From: DATLGB01 sp035540675
Lineage (GTDB): Bacteria > Actinomycetota > Thermoleophilia > Solirubrobacterales > Solirubrobacteraceae
Reading direction: 5' to 3'
NCBI GenBank assembly: GCA_035540675.1
Contig: DATLGB010000202.1
Location: forward strand, 1-41,988
Length of the DNA: 41,988 nt
The translations under genes were made by a program, and so were the position numbers. Below the pieces are notes generated by a model. The model was not told where the DNA came from. It did no database searches and saw only the letters and a list, made by a program, of their open reading frames with translations. This document shows positions 39,616 through 41,988 of this stretch, in pieces. Numbering within the stretch: position 1 is the first letter of the stretch; every line of letters begins with the position of its first letter.

Positions 39616-40829
39616 CGCTCCATCACCAGCTCGACCTCCGTTCCCGCCCCGGCCGGGGAGGCGACGACGGCCCGGCCGCCGTGGCGCTGCATCCGGCCGA
39701 CGATGGACTCGCGCACGCCGCGGCGATCAGGCGGCACCGCGGCGAGGTCGAAGCCGGGGCCGCGGTCGCGCACGAACACCTCGACGCGCTCCGGCGTCAC
39801 CTCGGCATAGAGCGCGATCGGCTGCTCGCCCGCGAACTTCGCCGCGTTGACGAGCGCCTCGCGTGCCGCGGCGGCCAGCGCCTCCGTCCGCTCGTCGAGC
39901 GGGCAGTCGCCGACGGTCACCGCGTCGACGACCACGCCGTGCGCGTCCTCGACGTCGGCGGCGGCGCGCTCGAGCGCGGCGACGAGCGACGTGCCGGCGC
40001 CGGGCGCGCGGGCGCCGTTGAGCCACGCCCGCAGCTCGCGCTCCTGCCGGCGCGCCAGCGTCGCCACCGCCCGTGGGTCCTCCGCCCGCCGCTGCACGAG
40101 CGCCAGCGTCTGCAGCACCGAGTCGTGCAGGTGCGCCGCCAGCTCGGCGCGCTCCTGCGAGCGGATGCGCTCGGCGCGCTCGGCGGCGAGGCCGCGGGCG
40201 AGCCGCAGCCACCACGGCGCGAGGATGATCCCGGCGGCGACCACCACGACGACGACGGCCAGCAGCACGTCGCGCGCCGGCCGCAGCGCGTCGTTGAGCC
40301 ACAGGAACACGAGGCCGCCGCCGACCACGAGCGCGGCGCCGAGCGCCGCGCGGCCGCGCGCGGCGGCGCCGAGGCGGTCTGTCAGCGACACCGCCGGCCG
40401 CTCGCGCGGGCGTGCCGGCGCGTCCTCGGCGGTCGCCGCCGGCTGGCCCGGCTTCTGCGACTGCCGCCACAGAAGGGCGGCGCCCGAGGCGACCAGCGTG
40501 AGCGGCCACACCAGCGCGTCGCCGACCCAGAGCCCCCACGCGCGGAACAGCAGCAGCAGGCTGAGCACGAGCAGCCCGATACCGGCGGCGACCTGCACGC
40601 CACCGGCACCGCGCAGCCGCGGCAGGCGCATCGCCCCCTCCCCCGCCGGCAGCAGCGCCCACAGCAGCAGGTACAGCACGAGCCCGGCGCCGCCGGCCGT
40701 CGCGCCGACCACGAACACCACGCGCAGCAGCAACGGGTCCAGCCCCAGCCGCGGCGCCAGCCCGGCGCAGACGCCGCCGACGACGCCGGCGGCCGGATCG
40801 CGCTGGACGGGTGGGGCGGCGGCGTGCAT
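39612..40829 (-). CDS. PspC-domain sensor histidine kinase
   Basis: A 405-residue membrane kinase. The N-terminal PspC domain (PAAGVVGGVCAGLAPRLGLDP, then a membrane helix LVLYLLLWALLP) is followed by about four more hydrophobic helices to residue 205. Next come a HisKA_3-type dimerisation helix with phosphoacceptor H235 (AAHLHDSVLQTLALV) and a HATPase domain (AAAREALVNAAKFAGEQPI with the N-box, RDRGPGFDL as G1). No extracellular sensor domain is apparent, so it probably senses the membrane directly or through its PspC-containing partners. Its ATG overlaps the stop of the small membrane protein by one base (TGATG). Confidence 0.92.
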   Translation of the reverse strand: MHAAAPPVQRDPAAGVVGGVCAGLAPRLGLDPLLLRVVFVVGATAGGAGLVLYLLLWALLPAGEGAMRLPRLRGAGGVQVAAGIGLLVLSLLLLFRAWGLWVGDALVWPLTLVASGAALLWRQSQKPGQPAATAEDAPARPRERPAVSLTDRLGAAARGRAALGAALVVGGGLVFLWLNDALRPARDVLLAVVVVVVAAGIILAPWWLRLARGLAAERAERIRSQERAELAAHLHDSVLQTLALVQRRAEDPRAVATLARRQERELRAWLNGARAPGAGTSLVAALERAAADVEDAHGVVVDAVTVGDCPLDERTEALAAAAREALVNAAKFAGEQPIALYAEVTPERVEVFVRDRGPGFDLAAVPPDRRGVRESIVGRMQRHGGRAVVASPAGAGTEVELVMER

Positions 40830-41005
40830 CAGGAGCGGTCCAGACCGGACACGAGCAGGATGATGCCGACGGTCGCGAGCACCGCCGGCGCCGCGTAGTC
40901 GAAGCGGAGGTCGATCGCGCCGGCGCGATCGGCCAGCAGCAGCGCGCCGAGCAGCGTGATGGCGACACCGGCGACGAGCGAGACCATGTCCGGCCGCCGG
41001 CTCAC
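40829..41005 (-). CDS. Small two-helix membrane protein
   Basis: A 58-residue protein with two hydrophobic helices (MVSLVAGVAITLLGALLLAD and YAAPAVLATVGIILLVSGL) separated by a short polar loop. The GTG start (41003-41005) overlaps the stop of the upstream PspC gene by GTGA, and the stop overlaps the kinase ATG, so it is embedded in a tight operon. It resembles the small membrane proteins found in lia- and pspC-type clusters. An accessory or sensing role is inferred. It is shorter than most gene callers' comfort limit, but the overlaps on both sides support it. Confidence 0.75.
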   Translation of the reverse strand: MSRRPDMVSLVAGVAITLLGALLLADRAGAIDLRFDYAAPAVLATVGIILLVSGLDRS

Positions 41006-41988
41006 GGGCCGCAGGGCACCTCCTCGTCGTCGCCGTCGAACACGAAGCGACCGCCGAGCTCGTGGCGGGTGACCTCGACCTCGCCGACGCCGACCTCGGA
41101 CCGGAGCCGCAGGGTCGGCAGTGAGGGGTCGCTGCGCGCCTCGGCGAACGCGCCGGTCACATCCACGCCGTGGCTCTCGCGGTCGAGTACGTCGGCCTCG
41201 CCGAGGCCGAGCTCGACCTCCGACGCGACGCACACCCCGCGCGGCAGCAGCACGCGCGTCGCTCCGACGCCGACGTCGGTCCGGACGGTGGTCGTGCCCG
41301 CGCCGAAGTCGACGTCGCGCAGGTCGAGCACGAGCTCGCCGACGCCCAGGCGGTACTCGTCACGCAGGTCGTTCAACGAGCCGGGACGGTACTCGCGCTG
41401 GCCGACGCCGCCCTCGAAGGAGATGCCGGCGGCGGAGACGAGCGCGAGCGGGACGGCCAGCAACAGGGCCGGGGCGATCAGCCACCGCGCGCCACCGGCG
41501 AACGCCGCCGCGATCAGCACGACGCCGAGACCCAGCACGATCGCGGCGACGATCGTCCCCCCGCCGAAGGCGACGGCGGTGGCCGCACCGGCCCCGAGCG
41601 CGAGCGCGGCCATCAGCGCCAGCACGACGACGGCCGCGTGGGCGAGGCGCGGGTCGACGCTGCCGCCCGCGGCGCGATAGGCGAGGACGGCGACGGCGGC
41701 GATCAGCAGCAGCGGGCTGAGCATGACCAGGCCGCCGCCGACGAGCGGGAACAGCACGAGGGCGGCGACGACCGCGAGCGCGATGGCGGCCGCACGGCCG
41801 CGGCCAGCGTGCTGGGGGTCGCCCGGCACCCCGTCTGACGGCACGATCGCCGCGAGGACCAGGTACAGGATCAGCCCGCCGCCGCCGAACAGCGACAGCA
41901 CGACGAAGCCGAGCCGGAACAGCAGCGGGTCGATGTCGAAGTGGCGCCCGAGGCCGCCGGCGACGCCGACGACGATGCGGTCGGAGCC
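41002..41988 (-). CDS. PspC-LiaF-like membrane protein (5' end outside window)
   Basis: The visible 328 residues run in frame to the right edge without a start. The upstream end is a PspC domain (GSDRIVVGVAGGLGRHFDID, then LILYLVLAAIVP). It is followed by a series of about six hydrophobic helices (LVLFPLVGGGLVMLSPLLLI, HAAVVVLALMAALALG and others). The soluble C-terminus (about the last 115 residues) has the repeating beta pattern of LiaF/DUF4097-type domains: YRLGVGELVLDLRDVDFGA, TDVGVGATRVLLPRGV and SEVGVGEVEVTRHEL. In LiaFSR systems this domain inhibits the kinase, and the downstream kinase and regulator fit that model. Start and total length are unknown. Confidence 0.88.
   Translation of the reverse strand, partial: GSDRIVVGVAGGLGRHFDIDPLLFRLGFVVLSLFGGGGLILYLVLAAIVPSDGVPGDPQHAGRGRAAAIALAVVAALVLFPLVGGGLVMLSPLLLIAAVAVLAYRAAGGSVDPRLAHAAVVVLALMAALALGAGAATAVAFGGGTIVAAIVLGLGVVLIAAAFAGGARWLIAPALLLAVPLALVSAAGISFEGGVGQREYRPGSLNDLRDEYRLGVGELVLDLRDVDFGAGTTTVRTDVGVGATRVLLPRGVCVASEVELGLGEADVLDRESHGVDVTGAFAEARSDPSLPTLRLRSEVGVGEVEVTRHELGGRFVFDGDDEEVPCGP

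Overview
The window is a very GC-rich, densely packed bacterial chromosome segment, almost certainly from an actinobacterium. The best fit is the Solirubrobacterales/Thermoleophilia. That is an inference from base composition, GTG/TTG starts, DUF3618 and PspC families, a TreZ-TreX-TreY trehalose operon, a SufU-type Suf system and N-terminal LQR..GN leaders. I see no rRNA, tRNA, prophage, insertion sequence or CRISPR array. No gene-free gap exceeds about 260 bases.

Layout. 1-976: Rieske protein and the start of sufB. 976-4416: a large secreted zinc metalloprotease. 4636-7470: a TPR protein, a membrane-anchored protein, a small lipoprotein and a DUF2252 protein. 7477-12062: the rest of the Suf iron-sulfur system (sufU, sufS, sufC and an Rrf2 regulator), split by a three-gene envelope cassette on the other strand. 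12126-15594: an LQR-GN leader protein, a secreted LVIVD propeller and a frameshifted SDR. 15603-18683: a Ycf46-like AAA ATPase, then an abasic-site repair pair (SRAP peptidase and exonuclease III). 18789-21174: an M14 carboxypeptidase-amidase fusion divergent from a flavin amine oxidase. 21180-24444: a tocopherol-type pathway (tocopherol cyclase, plant-type MPBQ methyltransferase, homogentisate phytyltransferase). 24457-29636: a degenerate BioD-like protein, a copper protein, a TolB-like protein and a small monooxygenase-like protein. 29829-36879: treZ-treX-treY plus a glycogen-type glycosyltransferase. 36936-38917: a MOSC protein and a second LQR-GN leader protein. 38965-41988: a LuxR response regulator, a PspC-histidine kinase, a small membrane protein and a LiaF-like PspC protein cut by the window end.

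How the genes work together. The most striking module is the set of three consecutive steps from homogentisate to gamma-tocopherol (or a tocotrienol), in an organism with no sign of photosynthesis here. Its methyltransferase resembles plant VTE3 closely, including a C-terminal membrane anchor. The Suf genes lie in separate transcription units, but the two leading promoters share a 10-5-10 inverted repeat that is a good candidate operator for the Rrf2 regulator encoded at 11586-12062. The trehalose operon would turn glycogen-like glucan into trehalose, and the adjacent GT4 enzyme would make the glucan. The right end is a cell-envelope stress-sensing operon.

Promoter style. Many genes have a TAnnnT hexamer (often TAGCGT or TAGGGT) 6-10 bases before the start codon and no Shine-Dalgarno sequence. 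This suggests widespread leaderless transcription. Three of eight convergent gene pairs share one CTAG as overlapping stop codons.
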